Assembly (NCBI RefSeq): GCF_002994745.2
Contig: NC_037088.1
Coordinates: forward strand, 50,807,897-50,871,896
Origin: Rosa chinensis
Lineage: Eukaryota; Streptophyta; Magnoliopsida; Rosales; Rosaceae
Direction: 5' to 3'
DNA: 64,000 nt
The position numbers and the translations under genes were made by a program. Numbering within the stretch: position 1 is the first letter of the stretch; every line of letters begins with the position of its first letter. The notes beneath the pieces were generated by a model, which saw nothing but the letters and a program-made list of their open reading frames with translations, was not told where the DNA came from and ran no database searches. Positions 11,690 to 22,465 of the stretch are shown piece after piece.

Positions 11690-12380
11690 TCAGGAAAGGT
11701 ATTGACCTAAGGTTTTCTTTCTTCTTTTTCAATTTTTTTTTTTTTAACGGGAGACTTGGTATTAAAAATGTTTACAAGTCAAAAGAAAAAGTATCATTAA
11801 TTGGTCACACAACTATTAACTAAGCAGAGGTCTTAAAACTTACCATCAACAAATCGAAGCGAAGATTTTCCAGGTCTACAAGAAGTTTTCAATATAATCA
11901 TGTTGTGAGTACCGCAATGAATCTAGTTTTGATTGCTAGATTTGTCAATCCTTTTTATGCATGGATTGCAAATTCTAACGGTGGGTCTACAAATGTCAAA
12001 GTCACGACAATAATTACTGTTGGTAATTATCTTAAGGAGGATGAGGATTTGACTTTAGTTTTTGCTAGTTAACAACTGGTTGGTGTAGTACATCTTCTGG
12101 TTTGTTCTAGGGCCAAGCTGTTTTTGGCCTTTGTATGCTCCTCATTGAGATGGCCTCTTGAGCGATTTCAATTGCTAATTCAATGAACCTTTTTGTTTTT
12201 AAATTGAAGCCAAGATCTAGAAGAAACAATTTTAATACATCACCAAACATAACAATAATATTAGATATTAGAATTGATACACATTGATTAACTAACTATA
12301 CCTCATGAACAAGACTAGTTAACTATAAGCTAGAGGTAAATGCTACCAAACTTCTCATACTTGCAGAACAATATCCACAA
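11690..12380. other. AT-rich spacer with homopolymer T tracts
   Basis: No gene is seen. The stretch at about 12200-12310 is similar to 13336-13450 and forms the 3' part of a tandem duplication unit described separately. Confidence 0.4.
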
Positions 12381-12381
12381 C

Positions 12382-12636
12382 CTACTTAGACCACAAGAAG
12401 TGTCCGATGGCAGACTTCCTAACTCCTTCAACATCTCCAATGATTGGTAGCCCATACGAATTAAGTAAACAATATTCTAGCTTCCACTCCGGCGGGCATG
12501 GTGTCATATCCCATTTTTTGTACCTTGGATAGTGCAGAGGCATCTGGAAATACTCACGTCGCTCTATCTTGTGTTGTCCATTCACTTCTTGTGTCATGGA
12601 GGCCATGGATATCGATTCCATGCTGCGTCCACACAT
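12382..12636 (-). CDS. Small DUF7722-like protein, copy 1
   Basis: This is an 84-aa protein without introns. Its core is YFQMPLHYPRYKK, then PEWKLEYCLLNSYGLPIIGD, ending GHFLWSK. The pattern HYPRY-x-MPEWKLxxLLxxYGLP-x-GD-x-KRxxAxGxFLW is the small plant family I know as DUF7722; its function is unknown. No signal peptide or membrane segment is seen. The start ATG TGT GGA aligns with ATG AGT GGA of copy 3. Compared with the other copies it has MTPCPPEWK in place of YETMPEWK and VRKSAIGHFLW in place of RRKSAMGNFLW. It lies in the same orientation as the NIP30-like copy and copy 2. The shared upstream box is about 120 bp before the start. Confidence 0.75.
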   Translation of the reverse strand: MCGRSMESISMASMTQEVNGQHKIERREYFQMPLHYPRYKKWDMTPCPPEWKLEYCLLNSYGLPIIGDVEGVRKSAIGHFLWSK

Positions 12637-12757
12637 ATCTTTGATCGTTGATTCAAAGGCTTAACCAACTTCTTATTAGCGTTCACTTGGAGTGATGAAA
12701 TGTGTTTTGAGGAGGTATTATAAGGTTTGTGATGGTCGTATAAAGGATGTAATAGAC

Positions 12758-12780
12758 TGCTGAGCTTTGTCCAGGTTGTA
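12758..12780 (-). promoter_or_regulatory. Shared upstream box, copy 2 (DUF7722-like copy 1)
   Basis: The plus strand reads TGC then TGAGCTTTGTCCAGGTTGTA, the consensus of the box. It lies about 122 bp upstream of the ATG of the gene at 12382-12636. A CTTATAATA TATA-like site lies between box and gene on the gene strand. Confidence 0.65.
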
Positions 12781-12914
12781 TTTTAATACAATAGGAATCA
12801 GAAAAGAAACCAATTTTCAATTAGGAATTAGTGAAATTGCAAGCAAAAGCTATAAAGGAATATATTTTTATTAATTGTTAATATTTTTAAGAAAGCCTTG
12901 ACTGATGAAGACTG

Positions 12915-12937
12915 TGCTGAGCTTTCTACAGGTTGTC
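12915..12937 (-). promoter_or_regulatory. Shared upstream box, orphan copy
   Basis: The plus strand reads TGCTGAGCTTTCTACAGGTT then GTC, with four changes from consensus. No gene follows it directly, since the next coding sequence on this strand already has its own box at 12758. It is probably a left-over of a further duplication. Confidence 0.5.
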
Positions 12938-13621
12938 AAATTTAATTATGCAAACTTACCAATAATTAACCATAATGAACTCAAAGCTTTATGCAAGAAC
13001 AAAGGAACAGGGAATTCTCAAAAATGAAAAGAAAATAGGAACAGGGAAAGTCCCACAGATATCGGTTTTCCTTTTGTTGCAACTTGCAAGCAGTGATTTT
13101 TAAGACACTTTGTGTTTTCTGGTTTCCTTGCAAAGTTTTGCTTCTCCAGCTGGAAGTTCTGGTTACATTATAGTATATTGTAGAGATACACACCAAGATA
13201 CCCATTTCATTTCAAAAGTATCGTCATACTTTGATTTTGTTCACTATTCTTTCTTTTCTCTTTCAATATTTCTGTCATCAGTTTTGCTTATATCAAGAGT
13301 CAAGACAGAGTTCTTTTTTAAAAACATAAAAATTAGCACCAAATTGAAGCCAGGAAGAAGAAGAAATGAGTTTTGTACATCACCAAACATAATAATACAA
13401 GATCATCATAAAACCCATATATGCACATTGATTCACTAACTAGACCATGCATGCATGGCAAGTAAAAACGACTAAACCAGCATAATAAACAGGATCGTTA
13501 CATAGAACACGATTTAAACAAGGCCTAGCTAGTTAGGCCAAAGAAATTTCCCACGGCTGACTTCCTCTTCTTTTAAGATCTCCAGTGAATACTAGAAGAA
13601 GGTACACGCGAAAAACAAAGC

Positions 13622-13849
13622 CTAGTTATACCACAGAAAGTTTCCCATGGCTGACTTCCTCCTCTCTTCAACATCTCCAGTAATCGGTAGCCCATAAGAT
13701 CTAAGCAAACAGTCAAGCTTCCACTCCGGCATGGTCTCATAGTCGGATTTCTTGTACCTTGGATAGTGCAGGGGCATCTGAAAATACTCGCATCGCTCTC
13801 TCTTGTGCTGTCCATTTGGTTCTTGTGACCAAGACGACATCGCTCCCAT
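13622..13849 (-). CDS. Small DUF7722-like protein, copy 2
   Basis: This is a 75-aa protein with core YFQMPLHYPRYKKSDYETMP, then EWKLDCLLRSYGLPITGDVE, and the end GNFLWYN. It is the paralogue of the genes at 12382 and 28553, in the same orientation. The codon corresponding to the start of copy 3 (ATG AGT GGA) is CTG AGT GGA here, at 13856-13858. Translation must therefore start three codons later, at ATG GGA GCG ATG, or at the second ATG. The shared box lies about 156 bp upstream, and a CCTATAAGTAG TATA-like site lies between (plus coordinates about 13970). Function unknown; expression is plausible because the frame is intact. Confidence 0.75.
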   Translation of the reverse strand: MGAMSSWSQEPNGQHKRERCEYFQMPLHYPRYKKSDYETMPEWKLDCLLRSYGLPITGDVEERRKSAMGNFLWYN

Positions 13850-14004
13850 TCCACTCAGATCTTTGGCGGTAGTCTTAGCTAGGCTTTGGTTCTCTCTACG
13901 TCTGCTTCTTATTAGGGTTAACTCTAAAAGTAATAAAATTTGGTTTGTGGAGGTGACCTACTTATAGGGATTTTGAAGGCCAGGTAGTAGAGGAAGGAAT
14001 AGTG

Positions 14005-14027
14005 TGCTGAGCTTTGTCCAGGTTGTA
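14005..14027 (-). promoter_or_regulatory. Shared upstream box, copy 4 (DUF7722-like copy 2)
   Basis: The plus strand reads TGC followed by TGAGCTTTGTCCAGGTTGTA, identical to the box before copy 1. Confidence 0.65.
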
Positions 14028-14099
14028 AAATTTATAGTTTATTGTTATTGCGAAAACTAACTTAATTACCAATTTCAAATAGGAAGAATGAAAGGTAAA

Positions 14100-15133
14100 C
14101 CGTAAACGGTAATTTCTCATTAAAAAACAGACAGAGGATCAAAATAAGCCAAATGATTTTTTAGTTAATCTTAACATTAGACCATAGTACTATAAACTGT
14201 TTATTTTGTTAATTTTTAAGTTTCTTATGAAGTTTACTTTCTGGTATTAGTATGAGTGTTTTGTCTTTGGGTGGACTACTAGAATTTGCATTTGAATGTT
14301 TATCATATTGAGGACTCGAGCTTATCAAATGGAACTTGCTTCGAAGAATTGGATAATTGGATGGGTAGGAATATGATCTCGTGCATGGCAGGCTTTTTCC
14401 AAGTCCTACACTACACGTTTATGAGCAGGCTCTGTCATTATGTTAGGGTTTTTCAAGGCTAATTTGCTCGTCTCAAAGTCCCAACCAAAATGGTCTGTTG
14501 GCTTATTGTGAAGGTTTGGTCAAGATCAATGTGCACGTTAGGGAAATTCGATTCAGGTGGTCAAATTTGGTCCCTTGTGCGGCATTGCCACTCCTAGACG
14601 TGTAGAGATTCTGGTGATCTCTCATGGGGGCAGCATTTAGTTCTAGGGCTATATTTCTTTCTATTATTTTCTTCAGTCAGATGCTCAAGTTATATTATTC
14701 AGAGCTTGCAAGATGACGAAGAAAACTTGGTCTTGTCTTCTTCTTTTTTTGGAGAAGGAAACAAAAAACAAAGTTAGTCTTGGGCGAGCATCTAACTGAG
14801 GAACTTAAAAGGTTACTTCAACATGCAATTAATTTGATGTGCAACACATCGATATGATCCTAGAATGAGCAACATGTGGCAGCTCATTTTGTGGCTCAAC
14901 AAAGTGTAAGTGCGCCATCACTAACTTGTGAGGCGTTTTGTTAACTTCGCACAAAGTATTGATATGGTCCAAGGGATGCTTGCAACTTAGTAAGAACGAG
15001 AGCTACTCTTTTCTTAGTTTAAAATTCTGTTCCAACGAGTCCTTTTAAAACAAAGTTTTAATGAACTCGCGATTGAGAAATCAGAGTACATAACTGTAAG
15101 TAATTGACAAAATTGCAAGCAAATTGAGAATTA
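14100..15133. other. Intergenic DNA with possible RNase H-domain traces
   Basis: No intact gene. On the plus strand near 14860-14915, a frame giving NEQHVAAHFVAQQSVSAPS resembles the last part of an RVT_3-type RNase H domain (…N-x-VAHxxA…). Stops interrupt it and nothing upstream is clearly related. The call is weak. Confidence 0.25.
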
Positions 15134-16815
15134 GTGAAGTAGCTGTTTTTTTTTTAAGGGCAATGGAAGACTAATCCATTGATGATAAATCATACGACCG
15201 CACTCAGTCAAGCATGCATGAAGGATACAAACACCCCTCATATTATAATGCATGCTCTCGAAGAGTACTAAATTCAAAAGAAATCCAAAAAAACCTAAAG
15301 TCCAGAAAAAAAAAAAAACAATAAAGCAAAAAATGCACTAAAATAAAAAATATGCTAGTCCTACGTCTCCTAAGATGAAAAACCTCCTTGAACATTTTGA
15401 CGCCTAAGACCCTCATGGTGTACGTCGCCATGAACAAGAAGGACACGCCTCGCCCAAAGAGATGTGATGATGCTTCTCCTAGCCAGACTGGGAAATGGAC
15501 TCCAACCGCTTGCATGCCCAGCATGCAGACTTGCAGACCCACCCTCAGTGGAAGCTAACACCATCGACTTAGAGCCTCCGCAAACAGGCACCGCCGACAA
15601 GCTTTTGGGATTGTTCCTCTTGCCATGGGGCCGTCATTTCCTCTTGTAAACCTTAGGAGCCAAGGTCACAGTCACATCCACCAGGCCCTCTGAAGAGAAC
15701 TCCAAATAGAAATTTTCCAGCTGCAGATTGACCGAATGAGGGCCAAGCTGTGTTTGGTACGCTTTCCATCTTCTTGAGTCTCCTCCTCTCTTGGGCGCCG
15801 CACACCCACAACCAGAGGTTGAGTAAAGGTCCCCTTAGTACCCGAAGCAGGCACTATCTCTGGCAGCTGCCAGATTTGCACCGATCTTTTCTTTAACAGG
15901 TTTGGAACCCTGAAAGCAGACAGCAAAGAAGGAGATATTGTAGGTTGGACATTCGCCCTGAAGATTAGGGTAGGAATGATCAGGCCCGCTGCCGGCTATG
16001 CCCCTATCTCCGCTTTGAACTCCGTCTCTAGCTCTGCCTCCCTCGGACAACGCTGCCCACCATGATTGAGCATGGTACAGTACCGATAGTGGCCCAACAT
16101 ACGCTCGTATAGGAAGTGAAGTGTTAGGACATCAACTGGAGAAACCCTAACCCTTCGATCCAATCGCACTGGCTCGTTGATGGGTACCACAAGCCGGACT
16201 CAATCCTCTCCCCACCGCAACCCAATACGGTCCACCTCTAGCATTTCTCCAATCGTCCCGGCCACCAACCTAATTGTAGGCTCAGTTAACAAACCCGGCT
16301 GAATTCCCTGCAGCATAACCCAGATCCAAACAAAATCCAATTTTACCTCAGAAATATTCGAGAAGCCCTTGTAGTCATTCAAGAGAATCATGGCTTGCTG
16401 AAATCCCCAAGGACCGCCCTTCTTCACACGAGCGGTATCACGTTCATGGGTGAACGTAAAAGAGAAAACGATCACTTCTTGGTTGGACCTCCACAGTCCT
16501 AGCCAGACGCCACATCAAACGCACAACACTCCAAAAGGAATCAAGCACCACCGCCCTGAAAGTATTCAGTCGACCCACCAGATAGAAGTTGAAGCCAAAA
16601 ACTCTTTTCCCAAAACCCTAAGATTTCCTAGATCCACGGGTTCTTCCCTTTCCTTGAGCGACAGTTTGGTCGCAAGTTTGGCAGTCATGGAGGCAATAGC
16701 AGCAGCCATGAGAATGGGACGCCGCACAACTCAAAACTCAAAACTCTAACCCTAGCAGAGCGAGAGAGAGAGAGAGGGGAGTAAAAGTCGCGGTATGAAT
16801 CATCGTGAAGTAGCT
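15134..16815 (-). mobile_element. LINE-derived retroposon with DUF4283/zinc-knuckle ORF1
   Basis: The 11-bp sequence GTGAAGTAGCT occurs at 15134-15144 and 16805-16815 and bounds the insert as a target-site duplication. Next to the left copy is a T10 run (15146-15155), the poly(A) tail of a minus-strand retroposon. The minus strand encodes a broken ORF1. An N-terminal part lies at about 16480-16750 with stops, then a DUF4283-like block (16200-16475) with FTFTHERDTARVKKGGPWGF. A zinc-knuckle block follows (15996-16190) with RVRVSPVDVLTLHF and CRYC-like YRYCTMLNHGGQRC. No endonuclease or reverse transcriptase is present. It is a non-autonomous, dead ORF1-only copy of an L1-type plant LINE. Confidence 0.8.
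15996..16475 (-). pseudogene. LINE ORF1: DUF4283 plus CCHC zinc knuckle, broken
   Basis: Two adjacent minus frames form the domain pair seen in plant LINE ORF1 proteins. DUF4283 is residues like TRLVxG and WIWVMLQGIQPGLLTE. The second block is VPINEPVRLDRRVRVSPVDV followed by a CX2C...H...C knuckle. The frames join across a stop near 16200 (GED stop). Upstream, the start region is split by further stops. ORF1 proteins bind RNA; this copy cannot make one. Confidence 0.7.
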
Positions 16816-17433
16816 ACTTTGTTGTAAGCAAATTGGCAAAATCATACATGATTATTTTGTGTAAATCCTTTGTACCTATAGCATGTGGCTCAGCCCTTTG
16901 TTACATATAAACCAAATAATGTTGTTATCACATTCTAGAGTATTCATCACCTCTAAAATTTTGTTATTCATTCGGGAGTAGTATGCATGTCATTTCAAGG
17001 ATGGTCCTCAAAACTCAAAGGCTTATTGCGAAAATTTGACCTAGACCTTATATTCATTGCATAATGACTTTAAAAAGATTATGACAAGATCATTCAACAA
17101 TGTAAAAATTATCCTAAAACAACTAACTAAACTGACTAACAAAGTTTCAAATAATGTTGAACACGAGACTATAACTCCTAATACATTCATGAAGATAACG
17201 AACTAATGTTTATATTCAATAAAGAAATCAATTTCAACAATCACATGCCCAAAAAATAAATAATAAAGAACAATTAATTGTAGATTAAACAAGAATTATA
17301 ATTACAAATAAACACAGTGGAACAATACGAAATACCTTCTGAAATTTAAAGAAGAGTAGGAATAAAGAAATTTATTTATTTTTTATCAGAAGGAAAGATT
17401 CATTCATTATCATGAAAAGATTACATCAAGGAG
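16816..17433. other. AT-rich DNA, then 3' end of a second LINE relic
   Basis: 16816-17365 shows no gene. From about 17366 a T-rich run and TTTTTATCAGAAGGAAAGAT resemble the minus-strand 3' ends of the other LINE-type insertions here. The large LTR element at 17439 interrupts this relic; its continuation is at about 25378. Confidence 0.4.
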
Positions 17434-17438
17434 TATAT

Positions 17439-20312
17439 TGTGATGCCCCGGAAATTCACAATTATTTTCCGAGGATTTTCCGGAATTAGTTTTATAACTA
17501 TTGGATGGTTTCGTGGCTCGTGGATGGAGCGGAAGTGTTTCGGGCGAATAATTAATTGAAGAATATGGTTTTAGGGGGGTTGCCAAAGGTTGACTTTTTA
17601 TTCGTTGGGATTCTTCGAAAACTTCCTTCACGAAAGTTGTAGAGCGCGTCGATACGAGTTCGTGGACATGTGGAATGCGAGAATCGGAGTTCGTATGAGG
17701 AAGTTATGGCTATGGAAAGAAGTTTCCATTTTAGTATATATAGGAAAAATCAGAAAAATATATTCATTTTCCACTTTCCTTTTCCGGAAACCATACACTC
17801 TCTCTCTCTTCTCTCTCGTCCGCACCCTCAGAGTCGAAGATTTTCGACTGACCCGACCCGACCCGGCTTTTCCGGCCGACTGCGGTGGTCTCTGGCCGTG
17901 AAACTTGGTCAGCAGGTTCGCCTCCTCCGTCTGGTCGTCCCTGTGGTGCCCTCTATCGCCGATTCTCTTCCACGGCGGCGCTGCAAGGTGGTGCAGCCTA
18001 GTGTTTTCGGACCCGGCCGGAAAACTCAACTCCGGCGACTTCATGGCTTCAGGCTTCCTTAGTTGAGTTCAGAGCAAGCTCACTGATCGATCCATGGTGT
18101 TTGTTTGGATCGATTCACGTGAAACTTCGATCAACTCAGTTGGGATCACTGTTCACGGCTTGTGAGGTAGTTTTCGATCCCTTAGGCTTGTTTTCTGACT
18201 TCGATCCAGTTATGAAAGTTCACAAGCATGCTTAGATGAAGCTTTTTGATGTTGGGAGTTTTGTGAAATAATGTGTTTTTGGCCGGCGGCGGTGCACCAC
18301 CGTCTGTGGTGGCGTTCCGGCGGTGTTCCGGCCACTTAAGGAATTGGTTTTGGTATTATATATGTTCTACTCGTTGATACGAGCGTTTCGATATATAATA
18401 TGCAAGTTTTGGAGTTCGTTTGGAATTGTTATGATTTTTGTAGTTTCATACCGACCAATTTATGCTATCCGTGAGGATTTGAGCGTCCGATCGACTTGTG
18501 GTTTGGTCACATCGATCGTGGACGTATTCTGGAGACTTTGGGAGGTCTCGGATGTGGTTTCGCCTCATTTGGCGTCACCTTGGGAATTTTGGTTCGATTT
18601 AGGGTTTCGAACGTTATTCCTTGTGATTCGTTGACTGAATGAGAGCTGTAATTCCTTAGGTACGTGACGTAGTACTCCTTGGACGGCTATTTTGTGGATT
18701 GGCTGCCTTGTCCTGAATTGAAGACGCAGCGGGAGTTTCGAGGTGAGTAATCTCACGAAGTTCATTTCACGAACGGGAATACCCTTATTGTTTTGAGAGT
18801 TATTTAGTTAACTACAAACTATAGATGGTATTAGTGGCACTTTAGAGTAGATGATTACGTGTGTGTATATCTATATTATGGGATGTATATATATACATAC
18901 GTATTCATGTATTAGTAGATATATGTTTACGTGAAATATATATGTTTTGGTGGTTTGTGGATTGATGAAAACAATATGCATGAAATGATGCTTTTTATTG
19001 TTTTGGGGTGTGGCTTTTGGAAAACAAATGATTTGTGGAAATGATTGATTTCGATTTGTTTTGAAAAGCGTTGAGATTTGAGAAAAGTGTTGAGATTTGG
19101 GTATGAAAACAATAGGCATGAATTGATGCTTTTTATTGTTTTGTGTTATGGCTTTTTCGGAAAACAATAATTATGGAAATGTTGATTTCGATTGTTTTCA
19201 AAAGCGTTGTGATTTGTGTAACATTTTGGGTCCAATGCGACTCCTTTAATGTTTTGCTCCAAGGGACATTGCGGCCCGAGGATCGAAGGTCTGAGACCTT
19301 GGGCAGAATATCAGGTGACCACGTCTTTGGCCGGACGAGTGGTTACGTTTTCAGTTAGAGCTCTAATCTGTCTGCCATATAGGTAATTCATGGGGTAACG
19401 GGAATTGGTTATTTACAACTCATGACATTACGTATTTTTAGGGAACAAGGTGTGAGTTACTTCCTTATTAATGGTTTTTAAGGGGACAAGGTGTGAGTTG
19501 TTTTCCTTATTAACGCTTTGATAGAAATGAAGGTGTGAGTTGCTTTCTATGGTACGCTTATGGTACAACTGATAGAATTCAAGGTGTGAGTTGTTTTCTA
19601 TGTTTTACTGATAGAATTCAAGGTGTGAGTTGCTTTCTATGGTACGCTTATGGTACAACTGATAGAATTCAAGGTGTGAGTTGTTTTCTATGTTTTATTG
19701 ATAGAATTCAAGTGTGGGTTGTTTTCTATGTTTCGTTTTAAAAGGAAACAAGGTGTGAGTTGCTTTCTTTTATTTCGATTTGAAAGGAAATTAAAGTGTG
19801 AGTTATTCTCCTTATTTCGTGTTTTAAGGAATCAAAGCGTGAGTTGTTTTCCTTATTTTTGGCGTGAGTTGTGTGTGGTTTGAGTTACTCATACGGGCTT
19901 GCAAAAGCTTACCGGGTTTGTTGTGTGGCAACCCGGTACACTATTCAAACGGTGTAGGGGTTAATCCTGCAGGTTAGGATAATCGGGGTTGAAGCTGAGG
20001 TAGCGCCTTTGCAGCTTTACGGTAGGAAGCCCTTTTTATAACTTTACCGTCGATAAGGACTTCCGTTGTATAGTTAACTCTGAGCTGTATTTACGTTTTA
20101 TTTTGTTGTTGACAATTTAATTCGTATGCTTGTGTAATATAACTCTATGGACGAGTGTATATTAACTTTGAGGGTTCAGGGCATCAATATCTGTGTAAGT
20201 TAAAGGGGAAAAAGATTCCAGGTATTTTGTATTGATGACTGGACGTTCACGCATATATAATTATGGGGTTATATATATCGATTTTCATGTGTGTAAAATC
20301 AGGGGCGTGACA
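17439..20312 (+). repeat. 5' LTR (2874 bp)
   Basis: Direct repeat of 22466-25354. It contains a CTCTCTCTCTTCTCTCTC stretch near 17800, a short tandem region at 19490-19720 and GGCGGCGG-rich patches. Reading frames inside it that recur in the 3' LTR (for example at 18323-18634) are non-genic. It should carry the promoter for the element's RNA; I could not place the TATA box confidently. Confidence 0.93.
19450..19890 (+). repeat. GGTGTGAGTTG tandem array in the 5' LTR
   Basis: A GTGTGAGTTGCTTTCTAT-like unit recurs about ten times with spacing of 35-55 bp. Two consecutive units of about 96 bp (GGTACGCTTATGGTACAACT within) are nearly identical. The same array is at about 24490-24930 in the 3' LTR. 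Confidence 0.8.
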
Positions 20313-20315
20313 GTT

Positions 20316-20327
20316 TGGTATCAGAGC
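20316..20327 (+). other. Primer-binding site (tRNA-Met)
   Basis: TGGTATCAGAGC, four bases after the LTR end, is the standard plant initiator tRNA-Met complement used to prime minus-strand DNA synthesis. Confidence 0.9.
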
Positions 20328-20747
20328 GTAAGGTGCATATTTGGTGACAATCATTACTCCTCGAGTGATGGCCCGTCTGCAGCGGATCCCCATCTGATGC
20401 TCTTCGGTATTGATATAGTCATTGGGTATGCAATGAGTGTTGGAATGTGAGTCTTCAGGCTAGTGTTGGCTCAGTGAATAAGTTGTAGGAGCTTAAGGTA
20501 GCTTCTAGGAGTTATAGTCTTTTGAGGAACGAGGACCTTTAGATTTAACTCTTGTTTACGTAGGGGATAGAATTGTATCTTCTAACGTAGTAAGGTGGTT
20601 GATGTAGTCTTGTAGTTGACTTATACTTGTGATTGGGAGAGTACCTTATGGTTACGCTATGTTCTTTAGGTAATAGATCTTCAGGGAGACAGTGCTAAGG
20701 GTAGAGGCAGATTTTTCCCTCTGAAGGAGTCTTACCGGAAAGATGAA

Positions 20748-22028
20748 GTGCAAGCACCGCTTTTGATGCAGCCTGTTCTGCCTGTTTTTGAGGGCATTAA
20801 TACTACTCGCCTATCATGGTTGACTGGGGAAGTCACTAGATTGGGAGCAGTCGCATTTCATGGTGGTTCAGACTACATGTTAGCTGAATGCTGGATCGAG
20901 AACATGGAGACCTATTTTAAGATGATTATCTGTACTAACATTGAGAGGTGGATAGTAGCTACATTTCTCCTCCAGGATGAGGCAAAGCAGTGGTGGGATT
21001 TTGTACTGAAGACAAAGGATGTGGCCACCTTGACCTGGAGATGTTTTGTTGGACTCTTTCGAGATAAGTATTTTCCGGCTTCTGCTAGAGAGCAATTGGG
21101 GATCGACTTTATCTCACTAGTTCAAGGAACTATGAGTGTCAGAGACTATGAGGCTCGATTTTCACAACTGTATCGGTTTGTCTGGCCGATGGATGCAGAA
21201 AAGTTGGCTCGTAGGTTCGAACAAGGACTGAACTATGAGATCAGGGAGAGGATGATTATCCTTCGACTGCCTACTGTGGCAATGATATTGGATAGGGCTA
21301 TAGCAATCGAGCGGGAACTCCAGGCTTCTCGTGGGGAGTCATCAATCGTAGGAGATTTCCGAGGAAAGGGAAAGGCAATTGCGGAGGGCAGTAATGCACC
21401 AGGTACTCAGGATGGGTCTCGGAAAAGACAGAAGACTTGTCAGCAGGCTCCTGTTGGTGTAGCCGCTAAACCTACTTGGATTGCACCTGTTGGGCAAGCT
21501 GTGCCTTTGAGATGTTTTAACTGCAACGAGTTGGGGCATGTGGCTAGGAGTTGTGTGAAGCCGAAGTGCAGGAAATGTTACAAGTGTGGGCAGAAGGGAC
21601 ATGTTGTTCGGGAATGTACCCAACCTAAAGTTATGAGAGAGAGGACTCATCAACAGGCGCCAGCTAGGGCTGCAGCTGCAGCTGCACCTGTTAGGGTTGC
21701 ACCTGTGGGGCAGGTGGCAAACCATAAGTGTTTCAATTGCAATGAGATGGGCCATGTTGCTCGAGTTTGCACGAAACCGAAGAATTTGGCATGTTTCACA
21801 TGTGGCCAGACAGGGCATTTCTCAAGGGATTGTACCCAGCAGCAGGGTAGGGGACAAGGGAACCAGCAGAGGCAACTGCCTCAGGGGCAGACTAGGGTGT
21901 TTGCTATTGATCAACAGAATACCGAGGAAGAAGGTACTTTATCTATTTCTACTTGGGTTGTTAGAATGTTGTGTGATAGTTGCGCACTTCTTTCCGTATG
22001 TTGTATTGTGATAGGTTTTACTTGTTGA
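20748..22028 (+). CDS. Gag polyprotein with four CCHC zinc knuckles; truncated before pol
   Basis: A 426-codon open frame. The coordinates begin at a GTG; the frame is open from about 20670 and its first ATG is at 20766, so the original start may be lost. Codons about 60-170 form the retrotransposon gag domain (WWDFVLKTKDVATLTWRCFV, then FRDKYFPASARE). Four CCHC knuckles follow at about codons 255, 276, 327 and 348, of the type CFNCNELGHVARSC and CFTCGQTGHFSRDC. After the last knuckle the frame enters the start of aspartic protease, with VVRMLCDSCALLSV where DSG would be expected, and stops. Gag packages element RNA into particles in the cytoplasm. The active-site change and the missing pol make this a gag-only element. 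Confidence 0.88.
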   Translation: MQAPLLMQPVLPVFEGINTTRLSWLTGEVTRLGAVAFHGGSDYMLAECWIENMETYFKMIICTNIERWIVATFLLQDEAKQWWDFVLKTKDVATLTWRCFVGLFRDKYFPASAREQLGIDFISLVQGTMSVRDYEARFSQLYRFVWPMDAEKLARRFEQGLNYEIRERMIILRLPTVAMILDRAIAIERELQASRGESSIVGDFRGKGKAIAEGSNAPGTQDGSRKRQKTCQQAPVGVAAKPTWIAPVGQAVPLRCFNCNELGHVARSCVKPKCRKCYKCGQKGHVVRECTQPKVMRERTHQQAPARAAAAAAPVRVAPVGQVANHKCFNCNEMGHVARVCTKPKNLACFTCGQTGHFSRDCTQQQGRGQGNQQRQLPQGQTRVFAIDQQNTEEEGTLSISTWVVRMLCDSCALLSVCCIVIGFTC

Positions 22029-22465
22029 TTATAGTTTGACCTATGAGTGTGGCATGTTGTGATGCATAGGCCTTGGTCGAATTGAATCGAATTGACGGTT
22101 TCATTTTCAATTCTTGTAACGTAAGGGTTACATCATCGTTGAGTGGTGCAGATACTGTTGTGATAACAGGATTCTGGACTTTTGTGTGATCTGTGTGTAG
22201 TGTTGCGGTCACAAGAGTTTTAGTGGGTAGGGTACGAGGACGGGAATTCATGAAATTATTGGGTTACCACCAAGTGGTGTGGTAAAGATTCCTATTGTTG
22301 TGATACTAGGTGAGGTACCTGTATCCACTATTGATCGAGGAAGTTGTACTTTGAAATGAAGGAATTCTTGCTGAGAATGAAAATTGGATTTGAGCTTGGT
22401 TTATGCGTACTTGTGGGATTGGTGCGTGTAAATTTCGGGACGAAATTTCTTTAAGGGGGGTAGAA
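22029..22465 (+). other. Pol remnant, untranslated tail and polypurine tract
   Basis: No long frame. The stretch joins the truncated protease to the element's 3' end and probably marks a large internal deletion. The purine run AAGGGGGGTAGAA at 22453-22465 directly precedes the 3' LTR and serves as plus-strand primer. Confidence 0.75.

Larger units (their letters stand above)
12190..14100. repeat. Tandem duplication carrying DUF7722-like copies 1 and 2
   Basis: Sequence 3' of copy 1 (about 12200-12310, around ATTGAAGCCAAGATCTAGAA and CATCACCAAACATAA) is similar to 13336-13450 3' of copy 2. The upstream boxes at 12758 and 14005 also correspond. The repeat unit is therefore roughly 1.2 kb and includes terminator side, gene and promoter. 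The copies have diverged clearly, so the duplication is not recent. Confidence 0.6.

Noticed and set aside
17628..18044. 138-codon minus frame repeated at 22655-23086
   Set aside because: It is inside the LTRs and built on CT-rich and GACCCG repeats; no domain.
18323..18634. 103-codon frame that also occurs at 23365-23676
   Set aside because: Both copies lie in the two LTRs of one retrotransposon and have no protein motif. Duplication of the LTR explains the conservation.
19450..19890. Regularly spaced repeats that could suggest a CRISPR array
   Set aside because: Spacers are themselves repeated and the host is a plant. It is an LTR tandem array.
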